From Mycobacterium kansasii ATCC 12478 (GTDB lineage Bacteria; Actinomycetota; Actinomycetes; Mycobacteriales; Mycobacteriaceae): a stretch of DNA of 64,000 nucleotides. A model generated the notes under the pieces. The model was not told the DNA's origin. It was given only the letters and a program-made list of their open reading frames with translations, and did no database searches. The DNA lies in contig NC_022663.1 of the NCBI RefSeq assembly GCF_000157895.3, positions 1,302,001 through 1,366,000 on the forward strand, given 5' to 3'. Position numbers and translations under genes: made by a program. Below, one piece after another: positions 26,022-33,931 of the stretch; position 1 is the stretch's first letter; every line of letters starts with the position of its first letter.

Positions 26022-27776
26022 ATGACCTACATGATCACGCAGCCGGACACCTTGACGGCCGCTGCGGCATCTGTGGCGGAAATCCGCTCGGCGATCGGCT
26101 CCGCCAACGCGGCCACGGTGGCCTCGACAACCGGGGTGATAGCTGCGGCGCGCGACGAGGTATCGGAACTCATCGCAAGCCTGTTCCGGGCGTACGGCCA
26201 GGAATGCCAAGCCGTCATGACGCAAGCTGGCGCGTTTCACGACGCGTTCGCACAGTCATTGGCCACAGCAGCCACTTCCTACGCGCAGGCCGAGGCTGCT
26301 AATGCAGCCACAGTGACGGAGGCGCTGGCCGCCATCAGCTCACCCGTCCGTGCGATGCTGGGCGGCGCCGCGCCCCTGACGTCCGCGGTTCCCTCGGCGG
26401 CAGCGGTGAACACCCTGGTCATGGGTGGCAGTGGGAACCCGATTCCTTCGATTGATTTTGTCAACAACATCGTCTCGAGGTACATCGCACCCTTTTTCCC
26501 GGTCGATCCGAACTTCGTACAGAGCCTTTTCACACCGGAGGGGTTCTATATCGACACCGGAATCAAGACTTTGCCCCTCAACGTGTCGGTGGCTCAGGGC
26601 GTCACCATCCTGACCAACACGCTCGTCGGCACAAACCCCCCCTACGCAGGGCTATTGACCAGCGGAAACACCGTCAACGTGTCGGGCGAATCGCAGAGCG
26701 CCATGATCGCGTCACTGGTCATGCGGTCGCTGAATCCCACCAATTCGGGGGCCGCCGGAAGCCCGTACTTCAATAATTTGAACTTTTCGCTGGTCGGTAA
26801 TCCGATGAACCCCAACGGAGGTCTGTTCGAGCGTTTCGTCGGGCTCAGTCTCCCAAGCCTGGGGATCGAAATGTACGGCGCAACACCGGACAATGCCTTC
26901 CCGACCAAGATCTTCACGATCGAATACGACGGCGCCGCCGACTTTCCCCGATACCCGATCAATGTCCTGGCGGACCTCAACGCCTTCATGGGTATCCAAT
27001 CCCTACACGGCCAGTATGCGACGCTCACCCCCGAGCAGCTTGCTACAGCTATTCCGTTGACCAACACCGTGGGCCCCACCTCGACCAGCTACTACATGAT
27101 TCCCACCCAAAATTTGCCGCTCCTGGACCCGGTGCGGGCAATCCCATTCGTCGGTAAGCCGATCGCGGATTTGGTCCAGCCGAACTTGAGGTATCTGGTC
27201 AACTGGGGCTACGGGGATCCCGCCTATGGCTGGTCGACCTCGCCGCCGAATGTGCCCACACCGTTCGGAGTGCTGCCGCCACTCAGCGCCACCACTTCCC
27301 TACCCGGCTACTTGGCTATCGGAACCCAGCAGGGAATCAGCGCGTTCATGAACGACATCAGCGCCGGGATAGCGACGTTTCCGGACCTACCCGCGCTGCT
27401 GGCGACTCCACTGGGCGCGGCCGGCTCACCGTCGTTGCTGTCCGGGCTCTCGCCGGCGGCGTTCTCCCCGACCGACTTCATCCACTTCCTGCAGTCAACG
27501 AACACGACTGTCACCAATTTCATTACCAGGACGGCTGCAAACACCTACGCCGCTTTGCTTCCGACAGCCGACATCGCGAATGCAATCCTCACCACGGTGC
27601 CGTCGTACAACGTCAACCTGTTCCTCAGCGGGTTGGAACAAGCACTCAACGGCGACCCCGCCGGTGGGCTGGTCTATGCGTTCGGCGCTCCCATAGCGGC
27701 TGACATCGCGTTGGGCACCCTCTTGGCTGGTTTCCAACTCAGGTCGCTCTTGGGAGTCACCAGTCAGCTTATCTAG
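26022..27776 (+). CDS. PE-family protein with C-terminal PE-PPE (alpha/beta hydrolase) domain
   Basis: The protein has 584 residues from the ATG at 26022, with AGAAGGA 7 nt upstream. The PE domain covers about residues 1-100, starting MITQPDTLTAAAASVAEI. The PE-PPE serine-hydrolase-like domain covers about residues 180-440. The likely nucleophile is Ser224 in GESQSA (canonical GxSxS), preceded by LLTSGNTVNVSGESQS. Proteins of this type are esterases or lipases exported by ESX systems to the cell surface. It is monocistronic. No PPE partner is adjacent. Confidence 0.87.
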   Translation: MTYMITQPDTLTAAAASVAEIRSAIGSANAATVASTTGVIAAARDEVSELIASLFRAYGQECQAVMTQAGAFHDAFAQSLATAATSYAQAEAANAATVTEALAAISSPVRAMLGGAAPLTSAVPSAAAVNTLVMGGSGNPIPSIDFVNNIVSRYIAPFFPVDPNFVQSLFTPEGFYIDTGIKTLPLNVSVAQGVTILTNTLVGTNPPYAGLLTSGNTVNVSGESQSAMIASLVMRSLNPTNSGAAGSPYFNNLNFSLVGNPMNPNGGLFERFVGLSLPSLGIEMYGATPDNAFPTKIFTIEYDGAADFPRYPINVLADLNAFMGIQSLHGQYATLTPEQLATAIPLTNTVGPTSTSYYMIPTQNLPLLDPVRAIPFVGKPIADLVQPNLRYLVNWGYGDPAYGWSTSPPNVPTPFGVLPPLSATTSLPGYLAIGTQQGISAFMNDISAGIATFPDLPALLATPLGAAGSPSLLSGLSPAAFSPTDFIHFLQSTNTTVTNFITRTAANTYAALLPTADIANAILTTVPSYNVNLFLSGLEQALNGDPAGGLVYAFGAPIAADIALGTLLAGFQLRSLLGVTSQLI

Positions 27777-27843
27777 CTGCAGCGCTCAATCCCGTTGTGC
27801 CGCATGCACACCGGCCCATCGTCGGATAGGCCGGCTGACATTC

Positions 27844-27999
27844 ATGCGGCGCACCACAATCAAGATCCGGACTCTCGATGCTGACGTCGGTCGGCCCGGC
27901 CGGCACCGTCGCCTTCATACCGTCGGCGTCGGCCGCAGCGGCCGCATTGACATCTGCGAGCGCATCGCGGAGATCTTTGCCGCCGAGGTGCGGCGATAG
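27844..27999 (+). pseudogene. Remnant VapB-like antitoxin (51 codons)
   Basis: The ATG at 27844 opens a 51-residue frame that begins MRRTTIKI, the standard opening of VapB ribbon-helix-helix antitoxins, and then degenerates (RTLDADVGRPGRHRRLHTVG). It ends in a helix-like DICERIAEIFAAEVRR before TAG at 27997. The toxin remnant begins directly after it. The N-terminal match is short, so identification rests on this opening and on the neighbouring PIN fragments. The frame may be out of register in the middle. Confidence 0.45.
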
Positions 28000-28174
28000 C
28001 GCCGATTGTCGTCGACGTCGGCCGGTCTATGTCGACGTCGACGCAGATGATGCGCGCCATGCTTCGTCGCTCACGTTGTCGAAACACCCGCCCGCTGACG
28101 TCCCCACGCTCGTTATCACCGAGGTGCGATTCCTTGGCGAGCTTGTCGACGGCGCATTACGGGTCGAGCCGTGA
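27999..28174 (+). pseudogene. Remnant VapC-like PIN-domain toxin, frameshifted and shortened
   Basis: One frame starts APIVVDVG, matching the PIN opening with the first acidic residue. The next frame continues VDVDADDARHASS, then PTLVITEVRFLGELVDGALRVEP. PTLVITEV is the characteristic second PIN block, but the usual 12-14 residues after it are missing and the protein stops at 28174, so the last two acidic clusters are absent. At least one frameshift and one deletion are needed to explain this. It is almost certainly inactive. Confidence 0.5.
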
Positions 28175-28233
28175 CCTGCTCTGCCACAGCGCGTGAGAAC
28201 TGTCTTCCCTGCTATCAAGTCATGATCGGATAA

Positions 28234-28338
28234 TCGGCGGCGAGGTGACTCCAACGCCGTATACCAATACTGCGCCGATTCAAGCGCTCCTTCTTCACCC
28301 GCGACGGCTTTGAAGTCGAATCCCGGCCACAACACTCC
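28234..28338 (-). pseudogene. Partial second copy of the immunity-like gene
   Basis: The translated stretch VLWPGFDFKAVAGEEGALES parallels VLWPGFDFNAIAGDEGVLES in the complete gene just upstream (28347-28925). The DNA is clearly similar over about 65 bp (for example CGCCGATTCAAGC and TTGAAGTCGAATCC in both). The rest of the reading frame is unrelated and runs antisense to the VapC remnant. It looks like a truncated tandem duplicate, as seen for orphan immunity genes beside polymorphic toxins. Confidence 0.5.
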
Positions 28339-28346
28339 GCAGAAGC

Positions 28347-28925
28347 TCAATCCCAGTAGATTGAAGAAGACAAGAATAGGCCCCAGACGAATCGTGCACC
28401 GTAATGTTCTCCATTCCAAAAAAAGTCGTACTCCTCGTATGCTGGCAAGAACTCATCGAATAGGGGCCACTTGCCGCGAAGAGTCATGGGGCCAAACCGC
28501 TCTGCGAATTCGGCGATGTCCACGCTCCAAGTTGGCAGCTCGGTAGGGGAATCAACGGGAGGCGAATCGCGCCTCGTGTGCCGGTAACCCGCCGATTCAA
28601 GCACTCCTTCGTCGCCGGCTATAGCATTGAAGTCGAATCCAGGCCACAATACACTGCTGTATTTCAATCCTGCAGAGTCCTGTTCAGTAACGCCTAACAG
28701 CTTTTTCATGTTCTCATACCGGGAATCTTCGTCGCTAAGCGCTCTTGCTATTCGCTCATGTATGCGTTCCGCATCTTTCAAGGAGAGCCCGTGCTCGGCC
28801 AGCTTGGCTTCGAGTTGAGCTTCCTTGTTCGCCATTGACATTCTTAGCCTCATCGTCATGAGCAGGTAGACCTCAAAGTCAATGATCATTGCATATGCGG
28901 ATACGTTCATCTCTCCACCCTTCAT
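28347..28925 (-). CDS. Unknown small protein, candidate immunity protein for the PPE toxin
   Basis: The protein has 192 residues. The first ATG (28925) overlaps the TGA of the PPE gene, and a second ATG at 28910 has its own AAGGG upstream. The N-terminus is helical and charged (ANKEAQLEAKLAEHGLSLKD), and the C-terminus is rich in aromatic and acidic residues (PAYEEYDFFWNGEHYGARF). I recognise no family. Base use is less GC-biased than its neighbours, suggesting horizontal origin. The overlap with a PPE gene carrying a variable C-terminal domain, plus a truncated duplicate downstream, is the layout of a toxin/immunity pair. Function is inference. Confidence 0.55.
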   Translation of the reverse strand: MKGGEMNVSAYAMIIDFEVYLLMTMRLRMSMANKEAQLEAKLAEHGLSLKDAERIHERIARALSDEDSRYENMKKLLGVTEQDSAGLKYSSVLWPGFDFNAIAGDEGVLESAGYRHTRRDSPPVDSPTELPTWSVDIAEFAERFGPMTLRGKWPLFDEFLPAYEEYDFFWNGEHYGARFVWGLFLSSSIYWD

Positions 28926-30983
28926 CGGCCAATGTACGGCAAGAATTTGTGAAGGTCGCCCACAAAAACCGTCACCGAGCCGTCAGGATGTACCACCATT
29001 GCCCTCCCATACGTTAAGTCCGCGGGCAGCACCACTTTTGTTCCGTCAGGCACGTTAACAATTCCCCCAGTTTCACCAAAAGCGGCCTTAGCGGCGATGT
29101 CTGTTGCTTCGACAGCCTCTTCCTGACTAACGTGCAGTCCCGTAATCCTGTCCGCTAAAGTATCTAGCCTGGTTCCTCTCGGGAGAGTCGAGATTTCCCT
29201 ACCGATTTCTGTGGCCTGGTCGGCAATACTTGGGCTTGGGGGCGTGCCCGGTTGTGGTCGGGCGCCGGGTGTACGTGGTTGTTGTGGTGCGGGTTGTGTC
29301 CAGTATGGGATGTCGGCGCGTTTGGCGTCGTTGGGGGGCGTGTATTGTGCGTTGGCCGCATCTAATTGGCGCTCGAGCTGGGCCTTCAAGGAGTTGTAAT
29401 ACCAGGCTTCTTGGTTATAAGCCTGAACCGCGTTCCAATCGGAAGGATTGGGCGGATTTCCATTGTGGTGGTCGATGTCGTTGATCAACTGGTTGTAGGC
29501 CTCCCGTGTCGCTTGCAGCGATGGCGGTGGCGGTGGGCTGGCCCAGGGCGGAATGGGGGGCTGCCCCAGCGGTGGTGTGCCCGGCGGCGGAGACGGTGGC
29601 GGCGGAATCGGTGGTTGCGGCGCCAGCGGTGGCAGCATTGGTGGCGCCTGGGGTGCTTGGCCGGGTCCAGAACCCAGCATCTGGGCGCCGGGGCTCCCGG
29701 AGCCGCTAGGGCCGTCGCTACCGGTGCAGGGACCGGGTGGGCCGCCCTGCGGTGTAGCCGGTTGGGCGGCCGGTGGTGGGGATGCCGGAGGTTGTGGTGG
29801 GGGTGGGGAGTTGAGAGTGTGGGCGGTCTCGCCAGGGTCGAGCGGGGGCGCTGGTGAAGACGCGCCGCTGGGTCGGGGTGGCTGTGGGTGGACGTAGGCC
29901 AACGGCTGCCCCGTCGAGCTGGGCGCGGCGGTGACCGGACCGTACAGCGTAGCGGTGGTGAGCATGCCAGCGGGCGCGCCGCTGCCGGGCCGCTGCGCGG
30001 CCGGCGGGCTGAAACCGTCACCGGTAGGCCGGATGTAGCTGGTGAAGCCCGCACCCGGATAACCGCTGACCACACCACCGGTTCCTGGACCCGATCCGGC
30101 TGGCGGGGACAGGGTGCCAGCACGGCTCTGCATCGCCTCGCTGAGCTGCGCTGAACCCGACCCCGGGATGGCTGGGCTGGGGGCGGCGACTCCTCCGGCG
30201 TGTGCGACCTGGGCGAACATCCCCATCGGAGGCTGCGGCGCCCGGGCTAACGTCGGAGCCCCGGCGGGCGTGGCCGCCGAGGCACCACTCGGAGACACCG
30301 ACGCTGAGACCGAGCCGGCCAACGGCGCCGCCGGCCCAACCCCCCATCCCGGCACCGGCTGTTGCCGGGGGATGAGCGCGTGGGCGCCTTGCTCGCCGGC
30401 CTGCAGGGTTGCCCCGGCCGCGCTGATCGCCGCGGTTTCGGCCACCCCACCACCGCGGCAGCCGGTGATCCCCCCGCCACCGCCGGGGGAAACGGCACCA
30501 TGATCGCGGCCGCCACCGCGCGCAACGCCGCCCCATAAGCCGCCCCCGCAGCCGCATTCCGCGGCCACATCTGCCCGTAATACTCCAGACTCAACGCCAC
30601 GATCTGCGGGGTCAACGCCCCCCACACCAACGGGTTAATCTCCTGCGCGACGGCCTCATCCCTACGATTGGCCACCGCCTCCTGCGCGGTGACCATCGAG
30701 GCCACCGCACTCTGATGCGCACCGGCCGCCGCCGCGACATGGGATGCCTTCTCCAGCAGCGCCGCCGCCAGCAACTCATGCTGGGTATCCAACGCGGCCT
30801 GGGCGACCGCCGACGCCGCCGCACCCACCCCACGCCAACCGCCGCCGTACGTGGCGGCCCCACTGGCCGCCGAGGCCGCCACCACCGCCTGCAAGTTCGC
30901 CGCCTGCGCGCTCAGCGTTTCGGCATACGCCAACGTCGACGCCGGACCAGACCCCGACGCCAACACCGTGTAGTTGGCGTCCG

Positions 30984-30991
30984 GGCTAAAC
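30984..30991. repeat. Left 8-bp target-site duplication of the IS
   Basis: GGCTAAAC here is repeated exactly at 32981-32988 on the other side of the element. Confidence 0.8.
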
Positions 30992-32980
30992 CGAAGTTGC
31001 GACCGTCTGGATAGGTGATTTGGGCTTTGACGTGGGGTTTTGTTGGTTTTGGGTGTTTTAGGTCTGACTACGCCGCGATGGTGAGGGGGATGGTGGCCTT
31101 GATGAGGTCGAAGGCGCGGCGTTGGTCGTGGGTGGGTTCGGTGAGAGTCTCGATTTCGATGTTGGTGTCCTGGTAGCGGATTCGGTTGCGGGTCAAGGTG
31201 GCCAGGTGATCGAGCAGAGCGCGGAAGCTGCGCAGTGGAGTGGCGTCGGTGGTTTGGTGGCGAGATGCTTTGGTGTGCGCATGTGGTGAGCGTTGTGCGG
31301 GTGCGACGGGGTTGTCGCGGGTTGGTGGGTGTTCGTCGGTGTAGGTCAGCGGCGCCCAGGCTTTGCGTAAGTGCCAGGTCACATAGCAGGCCAGCAGGCA
31401 GATCAGTACGTGGGCTTTGACGCGCTCAGACAGCCGGTGGTGGATGGGGCGTAGGTCGAGGTCGTCGGTTTTGATGCTGCGGAAGTCGCGTTCGACATAG
31501 GCCAGGTTCTTATACCCGGTGACCACCGCGGGGGCGTCGAGGTCGGTGGCGGGCACCGAGGTGCGCAGGACGTAGATGCCGTCGAGGGCGGCTTCGGCGG
31601 TGATGGCTGCGTGGTCGCGTTCATAGGCGAAGCTGGTGTCTGTGATGGTGCGGTGAAAGTGCTTGCTTACCTTGTATTTGTTGACGATCTGCCCGACAGC
31701 TTCGCCGATCTTGCCGGCCCCGGCCAGGCTGCCGCGCTCGACCCGTTCGGCGATACGCGCTAGGGCGGTCTCGGTGGCGGCCAGCAGTTCGTTGCGTTTG
31801 CGGGCCCGTTCAGCGGCCAGGGCGGGGTTGCGGCAGGCGATCAGCCGTTCGTGTGGGTAGTCGGGGTGGGTGATCTCGGCCAGGTCGTGGGTATCGAACA
31901 GGCTCATCTGCAGCGGCCCGTCGTCGGCGGCCAGTTTGGCAATCGCTGGAGCGCGCAGCGCGGTGATCCACCCGAAATCGGTTCCGGTGTCGTTGAGTTC
32001 TTTGATCGCGGCGATGCGAGCGGCGGTGATCATGCCGCGATCGCCGACTAGCACCAGCCGATCCAGCCCGAAGCCGGTGCGGATGACCTCCACGATGTCG
32101 GTGAAGGCGACCGGATCGGCGGTATCACCGGCAAAGACCCGCACCGCCACCGGCCGGCCGGCAGGGTCGGTGAGCACCCCGTATTCGATTTGCGGTAAGC
32201 CCTTTTTGCGGTCGCGGGAATAGCCGCGCTTGGCCAGCTGGCAATGCCGGCCCGTCACCCACGATGAGGTCAGGTCAAACAACGCCATCCGTGACGGATT
32301 GGCTTCTGGACCAAGGTGTTTAGCGGCGAGCCTCTTTTCGATGCCGTCTTGGCGGTCGCTGAGCCAGTCCATCGCCGCATAGATCTCGTCGGTGGAAGCG
32401 CCGGCGATCTGCAGGTCTGCGCCCAGGGTGCAATCGGCCCAGCGCGACAGCGTCGAGAGCTTGGATGCCGGATGGATCACCCGCGAGACGATCAGCCCGT
32501 AGACCAGATCGCGGGACCGACACGGCGACCCCAGCAGCGCGGGCAGTCCCAGCTGGCGGGCCATCGCCGCGACCGCGGCCACATGCCCATGCGGCAACGC
32601 GCGTAGCACCGTCACCTCCTGACCAGCGGGCACCAGGCTGTGTCCCTTCAGCGTCGCCTCCAGCGCGGCGATCGCCGCCTCGGGCAACATCGACAAGTTG
32701 GCCACGGTCTCGTTGCGCACCTTGGGCCCGTCGCGGAAGGTGCGGCGCAACAGCACCGACTGATAGACGCGCTGTTTGCCCTGCTTATCCACATGCGTCT
32801 TTTTAACTCTGACTACGTGAGCTTTGCCCTGGTTACGCGGCATACGAAGCATCATAGACTGATTCCGCCGATCAGATACGAATGACACGCACATATTCGT
32901 GACTACATATCAGCACGAGACAACAGCCCATAGCGCCAGCTCAGAACACTAATCCCCAGTCAGAACCCGTCGTAACTTCC
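30992..32980. mobile_element. Complete IS1634-type insertion sequence (1989 bp)
   Basis: The element is bounded by imperfect terminal inverted repeats, CGAAGTTGCGACCGTCTG at the left and GGAAGTTACGACGGGTTCTG at the right read inward. It is flanked by the exact 8-bp duplication GGCTAAAC (30984-30991 and 32981-32988). It carries one transposase on the minus strand. The insertion lies about 10 codons into the PPE gene. Intact ends and transposase suggest recent arrival. Confidence 0.85.
31068..32894 (-). CDS. IS1634-family (IS4-like DDE) transposase
   Basis: The protein has 608 residues from the ATG at 32894. In-frame ATGs near 32855 are possible alternative starts. DDE-fold features are ALFDLTSSWVTGRHC (first Asp), VLVGDRGMITAARI (second Asp) and a C-terminal region with YVERDFRSIKTDDLDLRP that contains the acidic residue and the IS4-like Y-(2)R signature area. 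It ends in a basic tail. The gene fills the element and shows no frameshift. Similar transposases occur in IS1549-like mycobacterial elements. Confidence 0.88.
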   Translation of the reverse strand: MCVSFVSDRRNQSMMLRMPRNQGKAHVVRVKKTHVDKQGKQRVYQSVLLRRTFRDGPKVRNETVANLSMLPEAAIAALEATLKGHSLVPAGQEVTVLRALPHGHVAAVAAMARQLGLPALLGSPCRSRDLVYGLIVSRVIHPASKLSTLSRWADCTLGADLQIAGASTDEIYAAMDWLSDRQDGIEKRLAAKHLGPEANPSRMALFDLTSSWVTGRHCQLAKRGYSRDRKKGLPQIEYGVLTDPAGRPVAVRVFAGDTADPVAFTDIVEVIRTGFGLDRLVLVGDRGMITAARIAAIKELNDTGTDFGWITALRAPAIAKLAADDGPLQMSLFDTHDLAEITHPDYPHERLIACRNPALAAERARKRNELLAATETALARIAERVERGSLAGAGKIGEAVGQIVNKYKVSKHFHRTITDTSFAYERDHAAITAEAALDGIYVLRTSVPATDLDAPAVVTGYKNLAYVERDFRSIKTDDLDLRPIHHRLSERVKAHVLICLLACYVTWHLRKAWAPLTYTDEHPPTRDNPVAPAQRSPHAHTKASRHQTTDATPLRSFRALLDHLATLTRNRIRYQDTNIEIETLTEPTHDQRRAFDLIKATIPLTIAA

Positions 32981-32988
32981 GGCTAAAC
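32981..32988. repeat. Right 8-bp target-site duplication of the IS
   Basis: GGCTAAAC matches 30984-30991 exactly, and the PPE reading frame can be rejoined across one copy. Confidence 0.8.
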
Positions 32989-33024
32989 GCCGGCCACGGA
33001 TGCGACACCCCAAACCCCGAACCG

Positions 33025-33314
33025 CTACAGCGTCATCGCCGCCGCGCGCAACGCCTCACTAGCCACCGTCATCCCGGCCGCCCCCGACTGCGCATCAGAA
33101 AACGCCCTTCGCGCCGCGCATGCTCACCAGCGGCGCTCACATACGCCGCCCCCACCCCAGCGAACGCCGCCGAATCAGCAACCTCACCCATCGGCACCAC
33201 CCCCACCAACGCCGCCGCACAACCGGCCACACCAGCACCATGCTGCGCCGCCAACCCCGCCTGGCTGACCGCCGACGCTCCCACCACAGCCGGCTCCACC
33301 GCAAACACCACCAC
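33025..33314 (-). pseudogene. PE-family gene with a frameshift, partner of the disrupted PPE
   Basis: It starts at GTG 33314 (VVFAVEPAVVGASAVSQAGL, then AAQHGAGVAG and VPMGEVADSAAFAGVGAAYV), the PE type that pairs with EspI-like or ESX-linked PPE proteins. After EHARREG the frame runs into unnatural sequence. One base missing near 33103 would restore AFSDAQSGAAGMTVASEALR and end in AAAMTL-stop at 33025, 16 bp before the PPE start. The PE/PPE pair was therefore originally bicistronic, and both members are now damaged. Confidence 0.68.
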
Positions 33315-33454
33315 TCAGACCCCCGACTCATTGCCCGCAGACCAACGTCGGCCAAGCCTAAACCGCACCCGCCAACCCCGGCACGACACAAACCCCGCAC
33401 CAGCCAGCCCGCAGGCCGCACAAACCGCCACGCCAGGCTCGCAAGCCCAACCAC

Positions 33455-33850
33455 AGGGCTGGCTCACGCATGCGTCAAATCTCAAGTGCTACTGCCGAAC
33501 TCACCATTTGGTCAAGACCTTTTGGGGATGGCGCGAAGAGCAGTTGCCCGACGGAACGTTGATCTTGACTTCCCCGGCTGGGCGCACCCATGTCACCACC
33601 CCCCGGCAGCGCCCTGCTGTTCCCAAGTTTGTGCACACCCACCACCGGGCTGCCCACACCCACCACACCACCACCGAACCACTGCACCGACAAAACCGCC
33701 ATGATGCCCATACGCGGCCGCACCCGCGCCCAAGAGCGAGCCCAGCGCATCGCCGGCGAACGCCGATGCAACCGCAACTCCCGCACCACCTCACCCGACC
33801 ATCCCACCCAAAACGGCCCCGCGCCACCAGATGAGCCTCCCCCGTTCTGA
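33455..33850 (+). pseudogene. C-terminal remnant of a second DUF222/HNH protein
   Basis: The reading frame has the C-terminal part of a 13E12-type protein: THASNLKCYCRTHHLVKTFW with the second zinc/HNH cluster, then QLPDGTLILTSPAGRTHVTT. At the CCCCCC run near 33600 the family sequence moves to another frame (GSALLFPSLCTPTTGLPTPT and RTRAQERAQRIAGERR), ending at 33850. The N-terminal DUF222 region and the first HNH half are absent. It is a 5'-truncated, frameshifted pseudogene between the PE remnant and the TetR-thioesterase gene. Confidence 0.7.
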
Positions 33851-33876
33851 GCTTCGCGGGAATCACCGCAAACCGC

Positions 33877-33888
33877 GGTAACCTCATT
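33877..33888. promoter_or_regulatory. GGTAACCTCATT element, probable operator of the TetR-thioesterase gene
   Basis: This 12-mer matches 11 of 12 bases of GGTAACGTCATT at 34953-34964, in front of the next gene. It lies 44 bp before the GTG at 33932. Confidence 0.5.
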
Positions 33889-33931
33889 CTCGAAGCGCCC
33901 TGTCTTGTGGCGCCGGAAGAGGAGAACGCCC

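Larger units (their letters stand above)
28922..33008 (-). pseudogene. PPE-family gene with Pro-rich linker and C-terminal effector-like domain, disrupted by an IS and a frameshift
   Basis: The original gene can be rebuilt. It starts at GTG 33008 (SHPWPAF), is cut by the IS at 30991/32981, then resumes with SPDANYTVLASGSGPAS and a PPE domain with a W-x-G (GGGWRGVG) and EYYGQMWPRNAAAGAAYGA. Near 30445-30448 (a CCCC run) one base is missing, after which the frame ending at 28922 continues (GVAETAAISAAGATLQAGEQ). A long Pro/Gly linker follows. The last 110 or so residues form a compact domain (TLADRITGLHVSQEEAVEAT, then AAFGETGGIVNVPDGTKVVL). ESX-type secretion and toxicity are inferred from architecture. 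Confidence 0.72.
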
